From: Heligmosomoides polygyrus polygyrus
Lineage: Eukaryota; Nematoda; Chromadorea; Rhabditida; Heligmosomidae
DNA length: 64,000 bases
NCBI GenBank assembly: GCA_947396885.1
Contig: OX377202.1
Location: forward strand, 5,208,001 to 5,272,000
Direction: 5' to 3'
Below the pieces are notes generated by a model. The model was not told where the DNA came from. It was given only the letters and a program-made list of their open reading frames with translations, and made no database searches. Positions within the stretch are counted from its first letter, which is position 1. Every line of letters begins with the position of its first letter. The position numbers and the translations under genes are program-made. This document shows, piece by piece, positions 9,800 to 18,765 of the stretch.

Positions 9800-9990
9800 A
9801 TTCCGGAATGCGCCACGCATTTTACTTCGATGGGATATCGAGGAGCGATTTGAATGCTCTATAAAATGACTTGTGGTGGCCAGCCCATGCGCAAATCAAT
9901 GTTTCGTCTTCACAGGCATCCCGTAGAAACAGAATGCGGCGCGCATACCCCAGGATTCACTAACGCCGACCCTTATCGTTCTTTATGCAA
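9800..9990. repeat. two SINE fragments in inverted orientation
   Basis: Positions 9800-9913 are a minus-strand SINE 3' half (GAATGCGCCACGCATTTTAC). Positions 9919-9990 are a plus-strand SINE 3' end (GCATCCCGTAGAAACAGAAT...ACGCCGACCCTTAT). They form an imperfect foldback of SINE tails. Confidence 0.6.
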
Positions 9991-10130
9991 GTAAGAGGGG
10001 CAGTTATTTCTGTTCGTAAAATTGGTGACGCTAAAATTGAACTTAGGTTTATTACATAAAGTTATCGCTCAAATCAGCTGAAGAGAAGGAAGTACAATAC
10101 AACTTCCCATCCCGGCGACGTCATCCTGTA

Positions 10131-11371
10131 CATGGTGTCTCAAAAAAATGTATACACTGTTTGAAAGGCGATAACTTTGCTCACAATAAAGGTAACGAAG
10201 AAGTTGAGAGCACATGTGAAAGCTTAAGAAAATGTAAATTTTCTGACATATGAGCGGTGTGGAATGCGCCATGCACTCGGCTGAACTGTTGCATTTTACA
10301 CTTGATCGATTGTGTTTCGCTTGAATATTGTTATAATTTCTTCACATAGTGGCAGAGTATCGATTGATCTGTGCTTCTTTTAAAGTTTAAAACTTAAAAA
10401 CACACTACGGATTGCAAAAAATGCAGGTACTATTTGAAAGGTTCTAACATTGCTGCTACTGAAGTTTTTGAAGATGTTTGAAGCTCATATAAAAGCGTAG
10501 GGTTACGAGATTTCCGCGTAAATAGTCAAGATTGCGAGATGCCACCGCCCAAAACCTTGCATTTCGGACTCGTTGATTGTGCATAGGCTAAGTGCTTGTC
10601 ACAGTCTTGATACTACTTAGCCATATTAACCAGTGCTGTGCTTCTTTCAACGCTGGGAAGCTAACAATGATGTGAAAGACATGCGGTATACAAGTTTATT
10701 GATGTCACAATCTGAGAAGGAGCCGCATTTTTCAAGACGGATTCTGTGGACGGATGAAACAACATTCAAGCTGAATGAAGAGGGAGGCTAATCGGCATAG
10801 TTGCAGCTACTGGTTGACGGAAAACGTTAAAAGAAACCCAGTACAGGTTAATCTGGCCAAGTAGTAACAAGACTGTCACAAGCATTCAGCCCATGCACAA
10901 TCAATCGAGTCTGAAATGCAGGGTTTTAGGCAGGGGCGTTGCGCGATCTCGACTATTTACACTCCACAGAAATCTCGCTACGCTATGTTTTCAAACAAGC
11001 CTCACATATCTTCAAAAGCTTCACGATCAGCAATGTTAAAACTTTTCAAATAGCACCTACATTTTTTAGGATACCCTGCATTTTTTGAAAACTGTAGTGC
11101 GTTTTTGAGTTATAGACCTTGAGAAAAGTTCAAATCAGTCGAAACGGCCATTTTGCGAAGAAATTATAGCAAGTATTCAAGCGAAACACAATCAATCGAG
11201 TGTAAAATGCAAAATATCAGACGAGCGCATGGCGCATTCTATACCGCTCATATGTCAGACAATTTCTATTTTTTAAGCTTTCATGCGGCAAGCCTTCAAC
11301 TTCTTCGGTACCTTTACTGTGAGCAAAGTTATCGGCTTTCAAATAGTGCATAGATTTTTTGAGACACCCTG
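10131..11371. mobile_element. 1.24-kb foldback of IS630/Tc1-mariner type (copy 1)
   Basis: The ends CATGGTGTCTCAAAAAAATG and ...TTTTTTGAGACACCCTG are inverted and sit between TA dinucleotides (10129-10130, 11372-11373), the target of Tc1/mariner/IS630 transposases. Arms of about 550 bp continue the complementarity (GACATATGAGCGG versus CCGCTCATATGTC). The loop carries a transposase relic (10739-10866). The copy at 27977-29216 has the same length and architecture; a single arm is at 41527. Confidence 0.8.
10739..10866 (+). pseudogene. IS630/Tc1-type transposase relic
   Basis: Reading ...RRILWTDETTFKLNEE then, after disruption, CSYWLTENVKR. WTDE.TF.LN followed by N/DRH..YW..EN is the signature around the first catalytic Asp of the DDE_3/IS630-Tc1 transposases. 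Stops interrupt it (TAA before the RH motif, TAG at the end). The second copy at 28611-28730 keeps VDRHKCSYWATENVKR in better shape, which confirms the reading. Only about 40 codons survive, so the element cannot move itself. Confidence 0.65.
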
Positions 11372-11424
11372 TATGTATTTTAGCGGTGCTCTCCCCCACC
11401 TCAGTGGGATAGATCAGAAAAACC

Positions 11425-12375
11425 CGTTCGAAAATCCATTTTCACCAACTTCACGTCGAACTGGACACTTTTCAAATCAAATTGGACCACTCTTCCAAGC
11501 ATGAAGAGTTTTGAAATCGAAGCGAACCCTTCCAAACTGACACGAGCTTCTTTTACGTAAAACCAAAGACTCCCCAAAGGAGTCAGAATAACTTTTTGTA
11601 CAAGGAAAATCTTTCTTTGAGGCTTTATTTCGCTTTCCAATAAGTGAACACATTGTTTGAAATTCTATAAAAATTTTATTTTTTGAAAAAATAATGGTTT
11701 AAAGCTTGCCTTAAACAACAGGAAGGCAGCCATTTTTAAACTGCGCCATGCCTTCGTCCAAGACGTCGTGATTTTTATTCTATTGGTAGCGGAATCTAGT
11801 ATTAAAAAGGAATGCCCTCATCTGAGCGCCTCTGTTATTTCATTTTATTTATTTATTCTCTTTACTTCATCTCTCCTATTTTTGTTCGTTTGATAGCAGA
11901 ATTACTGTTTGGATGGAGTGTTAGACCAAAAAATACAACTGTAAAGGACACTCATATCCTCATTTAGACGCTTCATATAGGCATCATTTACACTATCAAT
12001 CAAATAAAAATTGCCGAGAACTTTTTGAGTGCATGACGCGATCTGATCTCTTAATGCGCCATTTGCCTGCTTTTTGCTGTGCTTTGAGACAAATTCTAAT
12101 TTTTTTACTAAAGATAAAAATTTCATAAAAATCTTACACTTATTGGGGCAGGTGAACTAGAGAATTTCGAAAAAAAGTTATACCACATTTTAATAGAACA
12201 AAAATTATTCTAACCGTCTGATTGAATCCGCAGTTTGACCTACCTGAAGGTCATTTTTAGTTGGAAGAGCTCATTTTGATTTCAATAGTCTTAGGCTACT
12301 TATAAGAGTCTCCAGTCTATTTTGAAGAGTGTCCAATTCGACATGAAAATGGTATAAATGGAATTTCGAACGGGA
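11425..12375. mobile_element. large foldback (GTGTCCAATTTGA family)
   Basis: The left end CACGTCGAACTGGACACTTT and the right end AGTGTCCAATTCGACATGAA are inverted, with arms of roughly 430 bp. Inside both arms is a CATGGCGC/GCGCCATGC-type block (11745; 12030). This is the shortest uninterrupted member and the best reference for the family. No ORF. Confidence 0.7.
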
Positions 12376-12879
12376 ACTGGAAGGAGATGGTGGCAATAAA
12401 TGAGCGTGTGAGGCTTTTCTCATTCAAATAAATAAAAATATTTCGTTGGTGCCGATGGTTCGTCTAAATCCGATTTAGCCCGATATTTTTTGGCATTTGG
12501 ACGCAAAAATATTCGCTCAACCAGCTCCACTAGCTCTACAGAGCCAGGAATCTGTGACAAATTAACGCTTCTTGTGAAAAGGCAGGTCGCCCTGATCGCA
12601 GCCTTTCATTACTGCGACGGGAAACTCGCTCATCTTTGTCACTGTAGGATGCCGTTTATACTTCCCATGTCTTGCGACGCGATGCCATGTATAGTGGAGG
12701 TATTGATCGACATCGATTTTTGTCGCGCGGTCGGCCGACATTAATCGATACGTATGCTTTGCACGAGCGACTGAGTCGTGCGTGTCGCTCACATCGGACC
12801 CTAGGCAAAAACAGCAAAACAGGAAGAGATTTCGCTCAAAATCTAAGCTACTTGAACTATGACAGAGCTGCGAAGATGA

Positions 12880-12932
12880 GTCAACGGCGATTAGCGGATA
12901 AGGATTATCCTCGAGATGATCCTTATCCGAAT
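12880..12932. repeat. short hairpin
   Basis: GCGGATAAGGATTATCCTCG is followed by GATGATCCTTATCCG. The two ATAAGGAT blocks pair around a short loop. Flanking 12376-13189 otherwise shows no gene or repeat that I recognise. Confidence 0.4.
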
Positions 12933-13189
12933 CAGCCTACGTCCCCTCCAAACGGACCAAGTACTCGCGATGCTTCTGACGTCGAGCACGCGATATATCA
13001 CATGCCATCCGGAGGCATAAGCCTCATCTAAATCACCTGCCCCGCATTATGACTCTTAGATGCCGTCCTTAAGAAAGTCTGTCCTAGAGGCTCTGGTCAA
13101 AGAGGGGCAATTTAGCGCTAGGAATCCTTCTACCGACGGACGTTTCCGAGCGAAAGCCGACGGGCGACAAAAACAAAAACGCCTTTCAC

Positions 13190-13262
13190 CACACGTCAGT
13201 CAAATCCGCTATTAAAGGACATCGCAATGGTGTCGTTTAATAGTGGATTTGAGCGACGTGTG
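13190..13262. repeat. 33-bp-arm hairpin
   Basis: CACACGTCAGTCAAATCCGC...TAAAGGACA pairs with GTGTCGTTTAATAGTGGATT...CGACGTGTG with few mismatches and a loop of about 5 nt. Probably a tiny MITE; no target duplication was identified. Confidence 0.6.
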
Positions 13263-13404
13263 CTGGAATGGAATGTGGATTTGCCTTTTAATGGTCTGCA
13301 TTACGGTACCGTTGATAGCCTTGCGTGTTTAGACTTCTCAGTGGGCTCTTAACAGTTGCGGCTTGCTAGAACTTGTATCTCTCAATGTCCTTTCGTGGAC
13401 AGTT

Positions 13405-13730
13405 ACTAGTACCTGAATAAAATAATTTTGGTCCATGTCGCGAATTTGAGCAGCATTGGAAGGTAGGAGCTCTCCAGCCAATCATAGTCAACTAGGCACG
13501 TCAGCGAGTCAACCGTACACGTCCTGTATGACGGGGATGCCCATCCGATGAGGCATGATTAGTTGCCGCGCCTTAGCCTCCCAATGGTGGCCACATTCGC
13601 GACTAGGATCGTAATTTTCCCCAAAAATAAATTTTAAACAAAAAATTTAAAAAATGTGCATTTAACGAAGCAAAGAAGTGCTCAAAGAGGAGATGAGCAG
13701 GCGATATGTCTCCGAAACGATTGGTTTCAA
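13405..13730. mobile_element. palindromic MITE (GTCGCGA family, long form)
   Basis: Core 13429-13615: CATGTCGCGAATTTGAGCAG at the left and GGTGGCCACATTCGCGACTA at the right. It matches the 7880-8225 copy inside and outside the palindrome, including GCAAAGAAGTGCT and GGCGATATG. CCAATCATAG lies in the left arm. Confidence 0.65.
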
Positions 13731-14235
13731 GGACTAGAACAGTAGGAAAGATCTCGCGACGAAAACAAGGATTACTTTATTGACCTAGTCGATCAGGATG
13801 ATGCTTAAGAACTTCATAAACAGTACCTTAATCTCGGCGAGGCTCCACCGCTACGTTGTTGGCTGGTACCGTTCTCTGCGGAACGCCGCCGTCGTTCGCC
13901 TGAAATGAATTTTTTTATTGAAAATTTGAAGAATTTCGCAAAAATTAAAGGTTTCACTTAAACAGGCCACAGAGCGGGGGAATTTTAGTACTGCTAGTGA
14001 TACCGCTAGTTACCTCTATGAATTGAGAGCTGTTTGAGAAGCTTTCGTGGTGAACGCATTTGATTCGCGACAGAGGACGACGACTACTACTCCAACGACG
14101 ACGACGGCAGCGACGACGTCAAAGTGCGCAGAGGCTCCGCCCAGAATTGCGGCCGTCGTCGTTGAGTGGAAAGCGGAGGGGCGTGGCTGTGCGTGGCGTG
14201 GGAAAAATCTGCCCGATGCCTATGATGCGCACAGC

Positions 14236-14445
14236 ATGCTAATCAAGCCCCCTGCCCATGAACTGGTACCGGATGAGAGGCAAACCAAGAGGAAGAAGCT
14301 GCGCGGAGGGCAGGAGTACGGTAGCGATGGAGAAATGGTTCGACAACTCCGACAGCTCGAAAAGATCTTCTTCACTCAAGCCGTTCAGGAGCGCAAGGAA
14401 ACCTTAATCAACTCGGTGTTGCCTAATGCTGCAGTGGAAATGTAG
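14236..14445 (+). CDS. possible coding exon, unknown product
   Basis: An ATG at 14236 opens 69 codons to a TAG. The protein is strongly charged (RQTKRKKLRGGQEYG, then GEMVRQLRQLEKIFF) with a helical, coiled-coil-like middle; about 60% of third positions are G or C, higher than in random frames here. The same frame is open upstream to 14047, but that part is a Thr-rich translation of an ACG repeat and looks non-coding. GGTGAGC shortly after the stop is a donor-like site that would not be needed. No family recognised. It could be a last exon, a small gene or chance. Confidence 0.3.
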   Translation: MLIKPPAHELVPDERQTKRKKLRGGQEYGSDGEMVRQLRQLEKIFFTQAVQERKETLINSVLPNAAVEM

Positions 14446-14955
14446 CACAAAAAATCGAAAAACGAAAAAAGGTGAGCTGCGAAAAAAGTTGAAAATCTTG
14501 CAATTTTGATTCTGAAGACGACTTTATACAAGAAAGGCAGGGTTAGTTCCTATTACCCATAGTTGTGGTTACCCAAGGCACCGGTAGTGCAGGAGGACAT
14601 AAGGTACGAAAAGATTCGAGTCCGATATTGGATCCAGGCAAAGCAACAGTTTTTAACCTCTAACACATCTCTACGTTCAGCTCTTCCCATCAGACAACAG
14701 ATGACATTGAACAGATCAAATACGCATCCAATCAACATCCAGAATTCCAGGTGAAAGTGACATGCATGGCGTTACCAAACAGGATTGCTTAACAAACGCC
14801 CTTGTGAAGCCTGTAAACGATCCTTACAGACCGAGCTGGTTTTTAAAACTTAGCATCATATATAATAATCCGCTAAGGGATGAGTCATAAAACACGGGGA
14901 AATTACGGGCGCAAATTAAGGGGCGCGAAAATAGCGGAAAATACTTCTTCTATGT

Positions 14956-15110
14956 GTCTGGGGAGTCATAAGACGTCCCAAGCACGTCATCCAATGTGCT
15001 TGGGGATTCAGAAGATTGCCGAGCATGTCGTCGAACGGGCTGGGCTTCAGAAGACGTGTCGAACACGTCGTCCTCTAAGGGGTTTCATTGAGAGGGACCA
15101 GTACCAGTAA
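14956..15110. repeat. 41-bp minisatellite with palindromic core
   Basis: Three units beginning about 14963, 15004 and 15045 share GGG.(A/T)TCA.AAGA, then a GACGTGTCGAACACGTC-type palindrome. A fourth unit recurs at about 15311 after a direct duplication of flanking sequence (ATCCGCTAAGGGATGAGTC at 14868 and ATCCGCTGAGCGATGAGTC at 15208). Confidence 0.55.
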
Positions 15111-15359
15111 AGAGGGACGAGTTCCAGTAAAGGGGAACCAAAAATGGGGAACCATTACCGGTAATGGAGCACCACTTCCAGTAATCGTCAACATCATATC
15201 ATATAGTAATCCGCTGAGCGATGAGTCGTAAAATAGGTGGGGGAATTGGAGGAGATTAGTCATAAAATAGCGGAAGTTAGCGGAAAACACCCAGACGTCT
15301 TCTTCGTGCCAGGGATTCATAAGACGTGCCGAAGACGTCGTCCAACGTCCCTGTGGATT

Positions 15360-15785
15360 CACACGATCATCGACGGAAAGCCTTCACGGCATGGAGCCAA
15401 TCAATACCGTATTATCGATTTTCCCTCAAACTTATCCGATCAGGGCGGGAGTTATGTGACTATGATCGTCGGTGGAAGGCCTTCACAGAAAGGACGGAAG
15501 ACCTTCAATATCGATCGATATTATTGATTTTCTCTCAAATCTAACCGATCAGGTGGAAGACACGCGAGCGTAGTGGCCGACGAAGTGCTTCACATCAGGT
15601 GGCTAGTTTCAATGGGGAGGCCAATATCGATCGATATTATTGACCTCCTGACCGGTGATTCGGGTTTCTCCTAGATTTAGCCGATCGGTGTGGGAGACAT
15701 GCGGGTATTATGGCCGACGGAATGTTTCTCATCAGGTGGGAAGTTTCAATGGGGAGGCCAATATCGATCGATATTGATGTGATGA
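15360..15785. repeat. tandem array of ATCGATCGAT-centred units
   Basis: Four degenerate units of about 110-135 bp each contain ATATCGATCGATATTATTGA or a relative, a CCGATCAGG block and GGCCGACGGAATG-type sequence. Similar ATCGAT clusters occur at 31080-31660 and 40590-41060. No coding capacity. Confidence 0.55.
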
Positions 15786-15867
15786 CGAAGATACTGCAGC
15801 ATCGCGTGAAGCGCGCAAGTGAGAGGCACGCCGACAGGCGTGACGGAGCACATGTTTATTAATAAGA

Positions 15868-16145
15868 AAAAGGATAAAGGTCGGCATGAGTCATTCTCCC
15901 TGGCGACGCGCGCCACGCACTCTACTTCTACGGCATGTCGTGGAAGCAATTTGAACGCGGATTTGGTCTATACAATGACTTGCGGTAGCCAACCGATAGA
16001 AAAGTCAATGTTTTATCTTTCCTGAACAAGTACAGTACCGACACCAGAGAAATGGACGCCTAGCCTGTTGGAAAAATCGAACCAACAACCTCGATTAGAG
16101 TTGCACGCGACAGCCGGCACCTCATTCCATTGCGCTACCTGGTAC
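15868..16145 (-). mobile_element. tRNA-derived SINE
   Basis: The tail (AAAAAGGATAAAGG) is at the left; the body has GCGCGCCACGCACTCTACTT and CTTGCGGTAGCCAACCGAT; the head reads CGCGACAGCCGGCACCTC and CATTGCGCTACC. Diverged, with no obvious target duplication. Confidence 0.8.
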
Positions 16146-16206
16146 TATTTGTTGTATAGTATTCAGTTTTTGTTACCAATAAAATTTTTCAAAGGGAACA
16201 CAACGG

Positions 16207-16440
16207 TTATTTATTTATTTATTTATTTACGTATTTAGTTATTTAATAGGATGCAGCTACTGGGAAGGCTAAATGCACATTCAATTCGAATCCACAGCAT
16301 AGAATGCATGAGCGTATCCAAACAAAAATTTATATTGAGGTTATTTATTTTATTTATTTATATTTTATTAATTTATTAATAAAATATAAATAAATGAATA
16401 AATTTAATTTATTTATTTATATTTTATTAATTTATTGGGG
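16207..16440. repeat. TTTA microsatellites
   Basis: (TTAT)n at 16207-16228 and longer imperfect ATTTATTTAT/ATAAATAAAT blocks at 16338-16436, which form a local inverted repeat because both strands' versions occur. Confidence 0.8.
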
Positions 16441-16817
16441 TTACTGTTTAGTCAGGTAATAAAAAATTCCAAAGAAATTGATTTAAATACACCATTCTTC
16501 GCCTTTTATATTAACATGATCATTTTTTATTTAATTTCACTAGCCAATTCGGCAACTGACTTATTTTCTTGTTCACTTCGTTACATTACCTACTCATTAA
16601 AATCCAGCTAATACATAAAGTTAGAATAACACAATTTTTGAGGGTTGAAATCGAGTGTTAGACCGATTGTTCAAATTTTCATCTGTTTTTATTGATCTTT
16701 TAATAACCTAAGCTGTAGAAATTAATGAGTGTACTAACTATGTAGCTAGGTTTCCCGAAAAAATCTTTGAAATACAGTAATTTATTCATTCATTTCAATT
16801 AATAGCGGGAATTAATA

Positions 16818-18119
16818 TTAGGTTGTAACGAATTAAATGGCACTGGCTCGCGCCACTTTTTGGCGCGTCTTTACGCGTTTGATCAAGGACAAACCGTAAC
16901 CTGTGGCATATCATTTAGAAGCGCAAACTTTGTTCTACCGGCGAGTACCAAATTTTCTATGTAAAAGTGGGAAAACTTTAGAGTTTTATTGACATTTCTG
17001 CAGATGGACAAAAGGGTAATCCGAGACATTTACTTGTATGAATTCAAGCTGGGCACTACAGCTAAGGAGGCGGACGAGAAGATCAACGCCGCATTCGGTC
17101 AAGGATGTTCCACAATTCGGACGGCGTATCGTTGGTATCAGAAGTTCCGGAATGGAGATGAGAGCTTGGAGGAACATGAAGGTCGTGGGAGGCATAGTGA
17201 TGTTGATGAGGACAAGCTGAGAGATGTGGTAGAGGAGGATCCACACAAAGGTACCAGGGAGATAGCGAAGGTTCTTGGCGTCAGTCACAACACAGCTGCC
17301 CGGCATCTGAAGGAAATTGGAAAGACCAAAAAGCTGGAAAGATGGGTGCCTCACGAGCTGTCTGAGGAGCAAAGAAACCGACGATATGAGATCTCGTCCG
17401 CACTGCTTCTACGGAACGAAACGGACCCATTCCTTGATCGCATCGTAACCTGTGACGAGAAATGGATAATGTACGACAACAGGCGACGATCGGCACAGTG
17501 GGTGGACAGCGATGAGAGCCCCAAGGTTTTTGCGAAGCCGGAATTGCACCAAAAGAAAGTAATGGTGACAGTATGGTGGTGTTCGCTGGGAATTATTCAC
17601 CACAGCTTCCCCCCCCCCCCTCCCGGTGGATCCATCACGGCAGAGAAGTACTGCATTGAAATTGAAGAAATGATGAAAAAGTTGAAGGATATCCGGCCGG
17701 CCTTGGTAAACCGAAGGCGAGTTCTCCTTCTGCTCGACAATGCTCGCCCCCATGTAGCACGAATGACGTTGCAGAAGTCGAATGAGCCGAGCATTGAAAC
17801 TCTACCACATCCTCCTCCGTTTTCTACCGACCTCTCCCCAACAGGCTACCATTTCTTCAAGCATCTTGGCGACTTCTTGGTAGGGAAAATATTCAAATAC
17901 CAACAGGATGCCGAAAGTGCCTTCGAAGGTTTCGTCAATTCCAGAAATTCTGATTTTTATGCTACTGGGATAAAAAAGCTTGTGTCACGTTGGCAAAGAT
18001 GTGAAGAATCAGAAGGTTTTTATTTCGATTCATAAACTTGCCTACAAGCCGAGAAACTGTTTAATATTAACTGTTTAAGTTTACAGTGGTTCAGTGCCAT
18101 TTATTTCGTTACAACCTAA
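16818..18119 (+). mobile_element. complete 1302-bp mariner element
   Basis: Terminal inverted repeats of 28 bp (16818-16845 and 18092-18119), beginning TTAGGTTGTAACGAA, match at 27 of 28 positions. TA dinucleotides at 16816-16817 and 18120-18121 form the target duplication. TTAGGTTG ends are shared with Hsmar1-type mariners. One long ORF fills the interior. Near-identical ends and an unbroken ORF point to a fairly recent insertion. Confidence 0.93.
17004..18035 (+). CDS. mariner transposase, catalytically altered
   Basis: 343 residues, the normal length for the family, from the ATG at 17004 (just after the 5' UTR inside the element). The N-terminal third is the paired helix-turn-helix DNA-binding region (about 1-110). 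The conserved linker WVPHEL is at 114-119. The DDE domain follows: TCDEKW gives the first Asp (D151) and LLLDNARPH the second (D245). The third position, normally the second D of SPDL.PTDYH, reads STDLSPTGYHFF: Gly281 replaces Asp, and one extra Pro makes the spacing 35 instead of 34. A run of five prolines (203-207) comes from a C10 tract at about 17610 and replaces the usual short loop. By family knowledge, loss of the third metal ligand should abolish strand transfer. DNA binding could persist. Confidence 0.93.
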   Translation: MDKRVIRDIYLYEFKLGTTAKEADEKINAAFGQGCSTIRTAYRWYQKFRNGDESLEEHEGRGRHSDVDEDKLRDVVEEDPHKGTREIAKVLGVSHNTAARHLKEIGKTKKLERWVPHELSEEQRNRRYEISSALLLRNETDPFLDRIVTCDEKWIMYDNRRRSAQWVDSDESPKVFAKPELHQKKVMVTVWWCSLGIIHHSFPPPPPGGSITAEKYCIEIEEMMKKLKDIRPALVNRRRVLLLLDNARPHVARMTLQKSNEPSIETLPHPPPFSTDLSPTGYHFFKHLGDFLVGKIFKYQQDAESAFEGFVNSRNSDFYATGIKKLVSRWQRCEESEGFYFDS

Positions 18120-18480
18120 TAGATTTTCCGAAAAAAAAACGAGCAGCTAGATTATCTGAAAAGAAAACTTTTCAAGTATAGTAATTTATTCATTTATTTC
18201 TATTACTAGTAGAAATTACTAGATTTTTCAAAAAAAGCATGTAGCTAAATTTCAAATACAATTTTAATTAATTCATTTCAAATATTATTAGGAATTATTA
18301 GATTTCACGAAAAAACGAGTAGCTAGATTATCCGAAAAAACTTTTCAAATCCAGTAATTTATTCATTTATTTCAATTATTGGGAGGAATTATTAGATGTT
18401 CCGAAAAAATGGGCAGCTAGATTTTGCAAAAAACTTTTCAAATCCAGTAATTTATTCGTTTATTTCAATTATTAGTTTAA

Positions 18481-18765
18481 AGGGGGCGTGTAGCGTAGTC
18501 GGAGGAGGCGCCGGCTGTCGCCTGCACCCGATACCAGGTTCCTGGTTCGGATTTCCCGCCCAGGCCAACCGAGCCTTCCATCCCTCCGGGGTCGGTGGAT
18601 TGGTACCAGACTTGTCTGAGAAGGAAGAAGCGCTGACTTGTTTATCGGCTGGTCACCGCAAGTCATTGTTCGGCAAAATACACCTTTAAATCGCCATCAT
18701 AAAGTAGAATGCGTGGCGTATCCCAAAAGGGATTAAATAACGCTTCCTTCACCATTACCCTCATG
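18481..18765 (+). mobile_element. tRNA-derived SINE
   Basis: Near-complete plus-strand copy and a good reference: head GGGGGCGTGTAGCGTAGTCG, box B-like CCTGGTTCGGATTTCCCGCC, body GTACCAGACTTGTCTGAGAA, 3' end AGAATGCGTGGCGTATCCC and TTCCTTCACC in place of the usual tail. Confidence 0.85.

Larger units (their letters stand above)
16735..18478. repeat. 79-100 bp tandem repeat interrupted by mariner
   Basis: Units share CCGAAAAAA, AGCTAGATTAT, CAAATCCAGTAATTTATTCA and a closing ATTATTAG. The first unit ends at 16817; the array resumes at 18120, with units starting near 18121, 18221, 18300 and 18394. The mariner at 16818-18119 sits inside a unit, so the array is older. Confidence 0.75.
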
